Below, in pieces: positions 38,989-47,578 of a stretch of 64,000 bases of DNA; the first letter of the stretch is position 1, and every line of letters begins with the position of its first letter. The notes beneath the pieces were generated by a model. That model was not told where the DNA came from and ran no database searches. It worked only from the letters and a program-made list of their open reading frames with translations. This stretch comes from a candidate division KSB3 bacterium (lineage in GTDB: Bacteria; Moduliflexota; Moduliflexia; Moduliflexales; Moduliflexaceae), in NCBI GenBank assembly GCA_002748425.1, contig PDSJ01000030.1, positions 1-64,000 of the forward strand. The letters run 5' to 3'. Made by a program: the position numbers and the translations under genes.

Positions 38989-40008
38989 TTAGTGCTCGGG
39001 ATGCCGTTTTTTGGGGCTATGCTTGCCGTGCCGTTCATGTGAGGATATCTGCTTTGCTGTGCGTGGAAACACGTTTCTGCGCTTCTGCCTGGGCTGGTCC
39101 CGTCGAGCCCGGGAAGCCACGTTTCTGCGCTGCAGCGCCGACCGAGGCTGAGTCTCCTGAGAAATACGCCCCTCGGTCAAACGGATGCCCTGGTCTGTTT
39201 GTTCGATCTGCCGTGTTTTCAGCAAACGGCCGACTGCGCGCTTAAACGCTTTTTTGCTGATATGCAGCGCGCGTTCGATCGCAGATGGATGGCTGCGGTC
39301 ATTCAGAGGCAAAAACCCGTCATGCTGCCGCATCAGTTCAAGAATCATCGCTGCATCATCCCGCATTTGCCGGTGAGCAAGCTGCCGCGTTGAAAGCGTC
39401 AGGCGTCCGTCATCAAGCACTTTGGCTACGCGAAGTTTTAAACGAGCGCCGACTTTGATCGGAAAAAACGCATCCTGTTCCGGGATAAACCCGGCATAGC
39501 GCTTATCCACTGCCACAAAAGCGCCAAGACCTCGTTTTGTCGAGTATACCACCGCATCAACAATATCGTTTAGCTGATAGGGACTGTCATTCCGTAAAAA
39601 TTTTTCAACATGCAGCGTGGCGCAGGGGCGGCCCTGTTTGTCGAGATAGACTCCCACAAGATAGGATTTTCCTTCATCAATCCGGTAATGCTGCTCGCTG
39701 AAAGGTAAAAATAAATCTTTTTCAAGACCCCAGTTCAGAAAGGTGCCAACCGTGGCCTTCTCAACGACTTGTAAATACGCGAGTTCGCCGACTTGAGCCA
39801 GCGGCTTCTGGCGGGTTGCGATGATGCGGTCCTCTGAATCAAGATACAGAAAGACATCAAATGCATCGCCGGGTTTGGTTCCCGGAGGCACCTGGCTTCG
39901 GGGAAGCAGAACATTATCGCGCTCATTTTCAGTCCCGGCATCCAGATAGGCTCCGAAATGCACGAGCTTCTTCACAGTCAAACGCTGCATTTTACCGACT
40001 TTAAGCAT
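38989..40008 (-). CDS. cvfB: CvfB-like S1-domain RNA-binding protein
   Basis: 339 residues. Tandem S1-type OB folds: VKKLVHFGAYLDAG at the N-terminus with VLLPRSQVPPG, then VGTFLNWGLEKDLFLPFSEQ and TKRGLGAFVAVDKRYAGFIP. A winged-helix-like segment follows (HISKKAFKRAVGRLLKTRQI with TDQGIRL). The last 55 residues are a very basic, low-complexity tail not usual in CvfB. CvfB proteins bind RNA and affect virulence-gene expression in Staphylococcus; the general role is unclear. Convergent with the sugar operon. Confidence 0.85.
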   Translation of the reverse strand: MLKVGKMQRLTVKKLVHFGAYLDAGTENERDNVLLPRSQVPPGTKPGDAFDVFLYLDSEDRIIATRQKPLAQVGELAYLQVVEKATVGTFLNWGLEKDLFLPFSEQHYRIDEGKSYLVGVYLDKQGRPCATLHVEKFLRNDSPYQLNDIVDAVVYSTKRGLGAFVAVDKRYAGFIPEQDAFFPIKVGARLKLRVAKVLDDGRLTLSTRQLAHRQMRDDAAMILELMRQHDGFLPLNDRSHPSAIERALHISKKAFKRAVGRLLKTRQIEQTDQGIRLTEGRISQETQPRSALQRRNVASRARRDQPRQKRRNVFPRTAKQISSHERHGKHSPKKRHPEH

Positions 40009-40501
40009 AAATAAAAACTTGGCTCTTCAGCACCTGCCGATTTCAGGAGCGGGCGGCCGCAGTCAAAGCCGAGCCTGAACCCTCCTGGTCACAGGAAATC
40101 TCAAAGGGCCGAAAAAAATATTATCATAAATTCCGGCAACGTGCGCCGGCATCAAAAAAATTAGAGAGGTCCTCACTTCTCAAAAGATTTTCTTATGTCG
40201 TTGACGATTCAAACCATCACACAAAGTTTTGGAAATGGGTCAAGAAGAAAAAAGGCATGTTGACGAGAGAGCCGGGTCAGCTGCTCATTGGGGCGCAGCT
40301 TTGGCTGGGTTGTCCCGGCTGCCAAAGCCACTTTTCTGCGTTGCCGTGGTGCGCTGCATGGCCGCTGTCGCTCATAGAGAAGTTTTTCTTGAATTTTATT
40401 GACTTTCTGATGGAAACTAGTGTACGTAAGGCGCGAGGGACTTGACGTTTTCTGCTTCAACCTTCTGGAAAAATGCTCGATCTTATCATGTGAGGCTGTG
40501 T
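40009..40501. other. Intergenic region upstream of the sugar transferase
   Basis: No intact gene. It includes the possible ABC-ATPase remnant (40195-40377) and an imperfect hairpin with GCTTTGGC (40298-40305) opposite GCCAAAGC (40321-40328). Confidence 0.4.
40195..40377 (+). pseudogene. Possible remnant of an ABC ATPase N-terminus
   Basis: From ATG 40195 the frame reads MSLTIQTITQSFG, like many ABC ATPase starts, hits a TGA (40261-40263), and in the same frame continues with SFGWVVPAAKATFLRC, which resembles a degenerate Walker A neighbourhood (compare GPSGxGKTTLLRC). A stop follows at 40375. No signature or Walker B is found. The similarity is by eye and weak in places. Confidence 0.35.
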
Positions 40502-41926
40502 ATGATTCGCGAACGAATTAACTTGATTCTCAAATTGTATTCAATTTTCGATCTGACTGTTGTGCTGCTTGCGTTCCCATTGGCGTATGTCCTGAGAAGC
40601 CGTTTCTCAGATCTTTTCGGAATTCCGGCTTTGATGCCGCTTCGGGAATATGTCCCGCTGCTAAGCTTTATCGCGCCGATCTGGATGGGGCTGCTTTTTG
40701 TCAACAGGGCCTATTCTTCCCAGCGGGGACAGAATTTTCTGCCCTTATTATGGACGCTGGTCAAGACCAATCTGGAAGGTGTGTGCTTTCTGAGTCTGTT
40801 ATTTTTTATCCTGAAGCTCCACATGTTCAACCGCTCGCTGGTCTTTCTGTATGTCATCGTCTGCACGGCCTTAATGATTGTGCAGAAAATCGCGGTGGTG
40901 AAATGGCTTGAATATATCCGAAAGCAGGGAAAGAACCTCAAGAGAGTCCTGATTGTCGGCACGGATCCGAGGGTACAGACTGTCATCAAACGCATCGAAC
41001 AGCATCCTGAAACCGGTTTTGTGATTACGGGGTTGCTGTCGGAGCATCAGGATGAGCTGTATCGCAAAGCCTACGGCTATAATGTGATCGGAGAGTTTCA
41101 GCATTTGAGCCGCGTGCTTCACGAGGAAATCATCGATGAAGTTATTTGTGTGCTTCCGATCTTTTCTTTGCATAAAATCCGCCCGGCGCTGGAGATCTGC
41201 GAACAGATGGGCATCAGTTGCCGCATTGTCCTTGATACCGAGAGCTGCACGTCAAATTTCAAGATGTCCGTTCACAATATTCTGGATTTGCCCTTGATTT
41301 CCTTTTCCTATCGTGAAAAGCAGTTTTTGAGTTTGGGGATAAAACGGATGCTGGATATTGTTGTGTCGGCCTGCTGCCTGCTCCTGCTCTTGCCGGTGCT
41401 CGCGCTCATTGCCGGTCTTATCAGGCAGCAGTCGCCGGGCAGGGCTCTGTTCAGGCAGCTCAGGAGCGGCTTGAACGGCCGCCGCTTCGTCATGTATAAA
41501 TTCAGGACAATGGTCGATAATGCTGAAGCGCTGCGGGAACAGCTGCTGGATGAGAATGAAGCCTCCGGGCCGATCTTCAAAATGCGCCACGATCCCCGCA
41601 TCACGAAACTCGGCGGCTTTTTGCGCCGTACCAGCCTCGATGAAATCCCGCAGTTCTGGAACGTGCTGAAAGGAGAAATGAGCCTGGTGGGACCTCGCCC
41701 GTTACCCTTGATCGAGTCCGAACGCATTATCGGCCGCGAACGGCGCCGGCTTTCCATGAAACCGGGCATTACCGGCATGTGGCAGTGCAACGGACGGAGT
41801 GACGCGGATTACGATTGTCTCATTGCAATGGATCTCGAATATGTCGATAACTGGTCTTTGGGCCTTGATCTGAAACTCCTGCTCAAAACGATTCCCGTAG
41901 TGATCCGTTGTCTCGGAGCCATATAA
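40502..41926 (+). CDS. Polyprenyl-phosphate sugar-1-phosphate transferase (exopolysaccharide initiation)
   Basis: 474 residues from ATG 40502 (GAGG 8 bases upstream). Four N-terminal transmembrane helices, a nucleotide-binding-like domain (RVLIVGTDPRVQTVI), a fifth hydrophobic segment near LDIVVSACCLLLLLPV and the C-terminal catalytic domain: MYKFRTMVDNAE, DPRITKLGGFLRRTSLDE, PQFWNVLKGEMSLVGPRP and MKPGITGMWQ. This is the WbaP/WcaJ class, moving a hexose 1-phosphate onto undecaprenyl phosphate as the first step of polysaccharide assembly. It may feed the glycosyltransferases at 11-15 kb. Confidence 0.94.
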   Translation: MIRERINLILKLYSIFDLTVVLLAFPLAYVLRSRFSDLFGIPALMPLREYVPLLSFIAPIWMGLLFVNRAYSSQRGQNFLPLLWTLVKTNLEGVCFLSLLFFILKLHMFNRSLVFLYVIVCTALMIVQKIAVVKWLEYIRKQGKNLKRVLIVGTDPRVQTVIKRIEQHPETGFVITGLLSEHQDELYRKAYGYNVIGEFQHLSRVLHEEIIDEVICVLPIFSLHKIRPALEICEQMGISCRIVLDTESCTSNFKMSVHNILDLPLISFSYREKQFLSLGIKRMLDIVVSACCLLLLLPVLALIAGLIRQQSPGRALFRQLRSGLNGRRFVMYKFRTMVDNAEALREQLLDENEASGPIFKMRHDPRITKLGGFLRRTSLDEIPQFWNVLKGEMSLVGPRPLPLIESERIIGRERRRLSMKPGITGMWQCNGRSDADYDCLIAMDLEYVDNWSLGLDLKLLLKTIPVVIRCLGAI

Positions 41927-42086
41927 GGAAGGCTGTCCGTTGCTGTCAGCCGAGCATCACGCCATTCGGCCTTGCCTGCCGGAGGAAAGACCTCAACATG
42001 TTCTTCTGGGGCTGAATGTTTTTTCTTGACAGAACCGGCAGCCAGCTGCAGTTTTCAGGCGGACATGGTCTGAGACACTATGAATT

Positions 42087-43067
42087 TTGACGATGAGATC
42101 GTTTGAAAGGCGTATTGGTACAGTGCTAAGATGCCGACATTCTCCAATGCGCTTCTCCGAATCTTGCGCAGTTATGGGTTTAGCTGATCGACAGTATATG
42201 CGTTCTCCTTCGCATCGCGGCGGCAGGGGCGTTTCTTTCTCTGCGAAACATGTGCTGTTCGCCTTGATTGCCGTTAATGCGGCGGTGTTTTTTCTGATCC
42301 CGGTCGGCTCACGAGTCTGGCTGTATGAATTCGCGTTGAGCAGCATTGGGATCGAGCAGCTCAAAGTGTGGCAGTGTGTAAGCTATATGTTTCTGCATGC
42401 CGATTTAATGCATCTGCTTTTAAACATGTGGGGTCTGTACCTGTTTGGGACGACAGTCCTGCCGACTCTGGGCACAGCGCGATTTTTGAAACTCTATTTT
42501 CTGAGCGGTGTCTCCGGTGCTCTCCTCTGGCTCGTATTCAACTGGCATTCCAACGTGCCGATTGTCGGTGCGAGCGGGGCGGTGTGTGGTGTCTTGACAG
42601 CGGCCGCTATGATTGCGCCGCAGATGCGGATTCAATTGCTTTTTCCGCCGATTCCGATGTCGATGAAGACTTTTGTGCTGATGTATGCTGGTCTCGAAAT
42701 CGTCGGAGAACTCTCGAACAGTCGCGGCGGGATCGCGCATTTGGCCCATCTGGGTGGGTTGGTCGGTGCCTATTGGTATCTGAAATATTTGTACGGAAAC
42801 CGGGTCTGGGATATATTCCAGATTTTCAGGGCATTCCTGCCCAAGCGTCAGGCTGGCCGGAAAAATGCGCCGCCGCCCGAACGATCGAAAGTGCCGGAGG
42901 GCTGGAGCGTGTATTCAAATCCGGGAAAGCGTCCGCCACTGGTGTCAAAACAGGAAGTCGACCGGATCCTGGACAAGATTTCCGAAAGTGGTATGCACAG
43001 TCTGACCCAGGAAGAGCTGGAAACGTTGAAACGCGCCTCAGAAGAGACAACACGTAAAAAGCGTTGA
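42087..43067 (+). CDS. Rhomboid family intramembrane serine protease
   Basis: Up to 326 residues. The catalytic Ser is in VGASGAVCG and the catalytic His in HLAHLGGL; HADLMHLLLNMW and a six-helix core complete the rhomboid fold. After residue about 245 comes a soluble tail (SKQEVDRILDKISESGMHSL in part), the short C-terminal domain seen in many bacterial rhomboids. It cleaves membrane proteins within the bilayer; substrates unknown. The start is uncertain: ATGs at 42144, 42174 and 42198 are also in frame and none has a good ribosome-binding site. Confidence 0.9.
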   Translation: MTMRSFERRIGTVLRCRHSPMRFSESCAVMGLADRQYMRSPSHRGGRGVSFSAKHVLFALIAVNAAVFFLIPVGSRVWLYEFALSSIGIEQLKVWQCVSYMFLHADLMHLLLNMWGLYLFGTTVLPTLGTARFLKLYFLSGVSGALLWLVFNWHSNVPIVGASGAVCGVLTAAAMIAPQMRIQLLFPPIPMSMKTFVLMYAGLEIVGELSNSRGGIAHLAHLGGLVGAYWYLKYLYGNRVWDIFQIFRAFLPKRQAGRKNAPPPERSKVPEGWSVYSNPGKRPPLVSKQEVDRILDKISESGMHSLTQEELETLKRASEETTRKKR

Positions 43068-43125
43068 AAATCACAGCATCTCGCAGGCCTAGGCGCGATC
43101 GTGGACCTGATGTTTTTTAGATTTG

Positions 43126-43139
43126 TGACAAAAATGTCA
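43126..43139. promoter_or_regulatory. TGACA-N4-TGTCA inverted repeat upstream of the peptide transporter
   Basis: TGACA, AAAA, TGTCA, about 170 bases before the SBP gene; a TTGACG/TTTACT pair (43158-43187) follows. Could be a promoter-operator region; weak evidence. Confidence 0.3.
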
Positions 43140-43306
43140 TAAAATGATGTTTTCTTCTTGACGAAAATCCCGCCTTTCCTGTTTACTGAAACTCTTCGAT
43201 CTTGTATGTCTGAAATGTTCAGAAAATGTTGGTCGAACGTGTCCGTCGTTATCGGAGATTGTTGTAACTGTGGTCTTGTGACGTTCCGTAAAGGGAGGAA
43301 AAGAAC

Positions 43307-44965
43307 ATGAAGAAATCTGTATTAGTGTTGATCGTGCTCACGATCGCGGCATTGAGCTGTGCATCGGCAGGCTCGGCTGAAAATGTGGTGACGATTGGAA
43401 TTTATCAGGAACCTGAAACGCTCAACATGCATTTGGGTCTGCAAACCGTGGTCACAGCCGTGGTTAAGCCTGCTGTCGAGTATCTGATCGATGTCGACGA
43501 TCAGGGCCGCTATTTCCCCGTCCTGGCAAAAGAAGTGCCAACTGTCGAAAACGGCGGTGTTTCGGCTGATGGTCTGACCATTACTTACAAACTGAGGGAA
43601 GATGTGGTCTGGCAGGATGGCGCGCCGTTCACAGCGGAAGATGTCAAATTCACCTGGGAAGCGATCATGAATGAGAAAAATCTGGTGAAAAGCCGTACCG
43701 GCTACGAGCAGATCGAATCGATCGCGACGCCCGACCCCTATACAGTGGTGGTGAAATACAAAGAGTATTTTGCTCCCTATCTGACTCGCTTCTATGCGGT
43801 GCTCCCGAAACACATCCTGGGAGATCTGCCGGACATTAATAATGCGCCGTATAATAGAATGCCGATCGTGACTGGTCCGTTCATGTTTACCGAATGGAAA
43901 TCCGGTGATTATATTCTGCTGGAAAAGAACCCGAAATACCGAGATGCTGACAGCGTGAAACTCGACAAAATTTACTTCAAAATCATCCCCAGCCGTGAGG
44001 TGGGCATCGCTCAGTTGAAAGCCGGCGACATCGATGCAGTCTGGGATTTGGTTGAAGCGCAGATCCCTCAGATGGAAAAGGATCCGGCTATTGAGCTTTG
44101 CCTTGGCAATGCGCTGGTTTCGGAGCGTTTGCTGCTCAATCTCAGCAGTTCTGAGCCGCCGAATAACGGTAATCCGGATTTCCCGCATCCGATTTTAGGC
44201 GATTTAAAGGTACGTCAGGCGATTCAATATGCCATCGATAAACAACTGATCGTTGATAAACTGCTTTACGGGAAAGCTAAAGTTAATACGAGCGACATCC
44301 CCGACGGCTGGGCCCATAACCCGGATCTGGCGATGAGCGCTTACGATCCTGAAAAAGCGGTTACACTGCTTGAAGAAGCAGGCTGGACAGTCGGCAATGA
44401 TGGTATTCGTGAAAAAGACGGCGTTAAAATGCGTTTAAAAATCACCACGACTACCGGCAACAAGCTGCGTGAACAAGTCGAGCAGGTCCTGGTGGCAATG
44501 TTAAAAAAAGTCGGGATCGAGCTGTATATTGAAAATGTCCCGTCATCGGTGCTTTTCGGCTCGTGGAGCAATAATGCCGACCGTAAAAAGGGCCGTTACG
44601 ATATGTTGATGTATACCACTGGCCCTGGAATCGATCCGCACGAGCACTTCTACGGCTATTATCATTCGACAATGATTCCGACTGAAGCAAACCACGGCAG
44701 CGGCTATAATTATACTCGTCATCGCGATCAGGAGCTGGATCGCTATCTTGACCTGGCTGCCGCAGCGCCGAATATGGAAGAACGCGCAGACGCCTATCGC
44801 AAAGCTCAAGCGCGTCTCACCCAGATTCTGCCGCAGATCTATCTCTATCGCCGCGTGAATGTGGATGCCTTTCGCAGCCGCGTGAAGGGGTGGACGCCAA
44901 ACGGATACGGGATCGTGGATGCCGTGTTTACCTGGGATGCTGCCAAATGGTATATCGAGGAATAA
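43307..44965 (+). CDS. Peptide/nickel-type ABC transporter substrate-binding protein (SBP_bac_5)
   Basis: 552 residues with a signal peptide (cleavage near ASAGSAE; Cys18 might be a lipobox variant). Family patterns: QEPETLNMHLG, YKLREDVVWQDGAPFTAEDVKFTW (quoted in part: DGAPFTAEDVKFTW), TGPFMFTEWKSGDYI and RQAIQYAIDK. It binds peptides or other oligomeric solutes in the periplasm for the two permeases downstream. AAAGGGAGGAAAAGAAC precedes the ATG. Confidence 0.92.
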   Translation: MKKSVLVLIVLTIAALSCASAGSAENVVTIGIYQEPETLNMHLGLQTVVTAVVKPAVEYLIDVDDQGRYFPVLAKEVPTVENGGVSADGLTITYKLREDVVWQDGAPFTAEDVKFTWEAIMNEKNLVKSRTGYEQIESIATPDPYTVVVKYKEYFAPYLTRFYAVLPKHILGDLPDINNAPYNRMPIVTGPFMFTEWKSGDYILLEKNPKYRDADSVKLDKIYFKIIPSREVGIAQLKAGDIDAVWDLVEAQIPQMEKDPAIELCLGNALVSERLLLNLSSSEPPNNGNPDFPHPILGDLKVRQAIQYAIDKQLIVDKLLYGKAKVNTSDIPDGWAHNPDLAMSAYDPEKAVTLLEEAGWTVGNDGIREKDGVKMRLKITTTTGNKLREQVEQVLVAMLKKVGIELYIENVPSSVLFGSWSNNADRKKGRYDMLMYTTGPGIDPHEHFYGYYHSTMIPTEANHGSGYNYTRHRDQELDRYLDLAAAAPNMEERADAYRKAQARLTQILPQIYLYRRVNVDAFRSRVKGWTPNGYGIVDAVFTWDAAKWYIEE

Positions 44966-45030
44966 ACTGGTCCTGAACGCTGCCGGGCGGCTTCATGCCG
45001 TTCGACAGCCCTGCTCGGTCATCCAGTCAG

Positions 45031-45987
45031 ATGAAATACACATATCTTATCCGCCGCCTTCTCTCGGCGATCCCGGTGTTGCTGATTATCAGTTTTGCGA
45101 CCTTTGCTTTGATGCAGGCCCTGCCGGGCGGGCCGCTGGCGATTTACGAAAATAACCCTGAAATCAAAGCCGAAGACATCGAACGCTTACGCCATAAACT
45201 CGGTCTGGATCGCCCGATACATGTGCAATACATCGTGTGGCTGACGAATTTTCTGAAGGGCGACTGGGGCTATTCCTACGCCACCAAGCGCCCGGTTCTC
45301 ACTGAAATCCACGAGCGCCTGCCGAACACGGTGTATTTAACCGGCTTATCACTCATCGTATCGCTCTGTGTGGCGATTCCGGCGGGGATTATTTCGGCGA
45401 CAAAACAATATTCCTGGTTCGACCATATCGTGACAATGCTGGCGTATGTCGGGCGGTCCATGCCGGTGTTTTATTCCGGACTGTTGCTTATCATTGTGTT
45501 CAGTATCTGGCTGCGCTGGCTCCCGAGCGGAGGGATGCAGACCCTTGGCAGGGAATTTTCGTTTATTGACGCCTTACGGCATCTTGTGTTACCGCTCATC
45601 AGTCTGTCGTTGCTCATTGCTGCAAAGTATGTCAGGTTCCTGCGCAGCAGTATGCTGGAAGTCATCCATCAGGATTATATTCGCACGGCCCGTTCCAAGG
45701 GCGTTCACGAACGCTGGATCGTGTATAAGCATGCGTTTCGGAATGCTGCGATTCCGCTTGTCACGATCGTAGCAGTGGATCTGCCGGTGCTCTTTGCCGG
45801 AGCCTTGTTTACCGAGACGATTTATTCCTGGCCGGGAATGGGACGTTTGTTCGTCGATTCATCGCTGCGCTTCGATTATCCAGTTGTGATGGGGATCGTG
45901 ACCACAATTGCCCTGCTCGTGGTGATATCGAATTTACTGGCGGATATGATCTATGCGCTGCTCGATCCAAGAATCTGTTACACCTGA
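45031..45987 (+). CDS. Peptide ABC transporter permease, DppB type
   Basis: 318 residues from the ATG giving MKYTYLIRRLLSAIPVLLII; ATG 44995 is an alternative. Six membrane helices; AMPGGP-like segment FALMQALPGGPL, and the EAA loop HQDYIRTARSKGVHERWIVYKHAFRNA (quoted in part: DYIRTARSKGV). It pairs with the DppC-type permease that begins 5 bases after its stop. Confidence 0.92.
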   Translation: MKYTYLIRRLLSAIPVLLIISFATFALMQALPGGPLAIYENNPEIKAEDIERLRHKLGLDRPIHVQYIVWLTNFLKGDWGYSYATKRPVLTEIHERLPNTVYLTGLSLIVSLCVAIPAGIISATKQYSWFDHIVTMLAYVGRSMPVFYSGLLLIIVFSIWLRWLPSGGMQTLGREFSFIDALRHLVLPLISLSLLIAAKYVRFLRSSMLEVIHQDYIRTARSKGVHERWIVYKHAFRNAAIPLVTIVAVDLPVLFAGALFTETIYSWPGMGRLFVDSSLRFDYPVVMGIVTTIALLVVISNLLADMIYALLDPRICYT

Positions 45988-45992
45988 AAATT

Positions 45993-46871
45993 ATGAATGC
46001 GTATAAAGATCGGTTGTGGTATTTCACGCTGCGTCAGTTTTTGCGGCATCGGCCTGCTGTTGCCGGGCTGGGAATTATGGTGATCATGACCCTCAGCGTC
46101 GTGTGTGCCAATGTCATCATGCCCTTCGATCCTGAAGAGCCGGATTTGTTTAATATGGTGGCCAATCCGGGGTGGCCGCATGTGATGGGGACTGACGAAC
46201 TCGGCCGCGACCTCTTGACACGCACGTTGTACGGCGGGCGGGTATCGCTTGTAGTCGGTGTGTTTGCCATGTTAATTGCGGTCGTGCTGGGGACGCTGAT
46301 CGGATCGTTTTCGGGATATTTCGGCGGCATTGTGGACAGCGTTCTGATGCGCTTCACCGACTTTGCCCTGGCCTTTCCCAGGATTTTCGTCCTGATCTTA
46401 CTCGCAGTGTTGCTGCGTCCAGGCATTCCGACGGTTGTGCTGGTGATCGGCTTGCTGGCCTGGATGCCGGTTGCGCGCTTGGTGCGCGGGTCATTTCTGG
46501 AAATCCGTCATCGCCAGTATATCGACGCTGCGCGGGTGATCGGCGCCGGAACCGGACGCATCATGTTCCGTCATATCCTTCCGAATGCGCTGGGGCCGAT
46601 TATTGTTGCCGCCAGTCTTGGTGTGGCTGATGCAATTATTTCCGAATCAGGGCTCAGTTTTCTGGGACTCGGTATCCAGCCGCCGACTGCGACCTGGGGC
46701 AATATGCTTAAAAACGCGATGGATCAGATTTTCGACGCTCCCTGGACAGCAATCGTCCCGGGTTTCATGATCTTCCTGACCGTTTTGAGCATCAATTACA
46801 TCGGCGACGGTCTGCGCGATGCTTTTGACCCCCGTAAAATCGAGCAGAAGCATGGCGAACACGCCTCTTAG
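45993..46871 (+). CDS. Peptide ABC transporter permease, DppC type
   Basis: 292 residues, six membrane helices. N-terminal segment with DPEEPDLFNM, then HVMGTDELGRDLLTRTLYGGR, the EAA loop QYIDAARVIGAGTGRIMFRH and GLSFLGLGIQPPTATWGNML (quoted in part). Last gene of the operon: ATPase genes of the DppD/DppF type, usually next, are absent. Confidence 0.92.
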   Translation: MNAYKDRLWYFTLRQFLRHRPAVAGLGIMVIMTLSVVCANVIMPFDPEEPDLFNMVANPGWPHVMGTDELGRDLLTRTLYGGRVSLVVGVFAMLIAVVLGTLIGSFSGYFGGIVDSVLMRFTDFALAFPRIFVLILLAVLLRPGIPTVVLVIGLLAWMPVARLVRGSFLEIRHRQYIDAARVIGAGTGRIMFRHILPNALGPIIVAASLGVADAIISESGLSFLGLGIQPPTATWGNMLKNAMDQIFDAPWTAIVPGFMIFLTVLSINYIGDGLRDAFDPRKIEQKHGEHAS

Positions 46872-46901
46872 ACTGAATGACGGACGAGGCCCGGGAACTG
46901 T

Positions 46902-47189
46902 TTAGCTCTTCCTGTCAAGCAGCTCTGAGCTGATCATCTGCCATTCTGTGTCCAGCGGAATATCAGGCATGGCACGGCGGGCGCGAGAGTACCAGTAGTG
47001 TGAATTGGACAGATCCCCTTCCTTGCGATGCAGATAGGCATGAATCCACATTGCGTCGCGGCTGTTCAGGGACTGGACAATCTGATGGGCAGCGTCCCAA
47101 TTGTCTCCGGCATCTTCCCACAAGGCACGAAGTTCCTCCGACAACTGATCGGGAAACTGTGCTGAAGCGATAAATTCTTCCAGTGTCAT
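46902..47189 (-). CDS. Small conserved hypothetical protein
   Basis: 95 residues from ATG 47189, which is 6 bases after AGGAGG (the ATG at 47195 would abut it). The central WDAAHQIVQSLNSRDAMWIH and AYLHRKEGDLSNSHYWYSRA are typical of a small conserved soluble family without known function that I recall from other bacteria. Not in an operon with the peptide transporter: it faces it. Confidence 0.75.
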   Translation of the reverse strand: MTLEEFIASAQFPDQLSEELRALWEDAGDNWDAAHQIVQSLNSRDAMWIHAYLHRKEGDLSNSHYWYSRARRAMPDIPLDTEWQMISSELLDRKS

Positions 47190-47578
47190 GAGCATCCTCC
47201 TGAAGCGCCTGAGTTGGAAGGCTATGTTGTATCAAAGAGGCTGCAAGACGCTGTTCCTGAAAGCAGCCCTGGTTCTCAGCAGGTTCACGATCCGACAGAG
47301 CCCTTAAAAAGTCAATACTCTTCTGTAAAAAACTCCCTGGCTTTTTCTCTTTCTGTATCTTTTTGCTTGACACGGACGCCAGGCCTTAGAGAATTTTTGC
47401 TGCAGATTCCACTGAAAATGAGATGTGTCGAGCGCATGCTGCTGTCTGAGCTGGCGTATCACGCCAGAGCAAGATGGAATGCTGTTCATTGAAGTGCGCC
47501 GCACAAGACGAAACCCTCTTTGTAAGCCGGGCAGGGAATGTCTGAGGATAACGTTAACGCCGAGAGAATGAGGATATG
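47190..47578. other. Intergenic region with leuS promoter
   Basis: Divergent region. The rightward promoter is listed separately (47367-47394). Rest without recognisable content. Confidence 0.4.
47367..47394 (+). promoter_or_regulatory. Likely sigma-70-type promoter of leuS
   Basis: TTGACA (47367-47372), 16-base spacer, GAGAAT (47389-47394). It leaves a leader of about 180 bases before leuS; no T-box or attenuator was recognised in it. Confidence 0.45.

Noticed and set aside
40261..40263. Selenocysteine at the TGA in the ABC-like remnant
   Set aside because: ABC ATPases have no conserved Cys there and the rest of the gene is missing.
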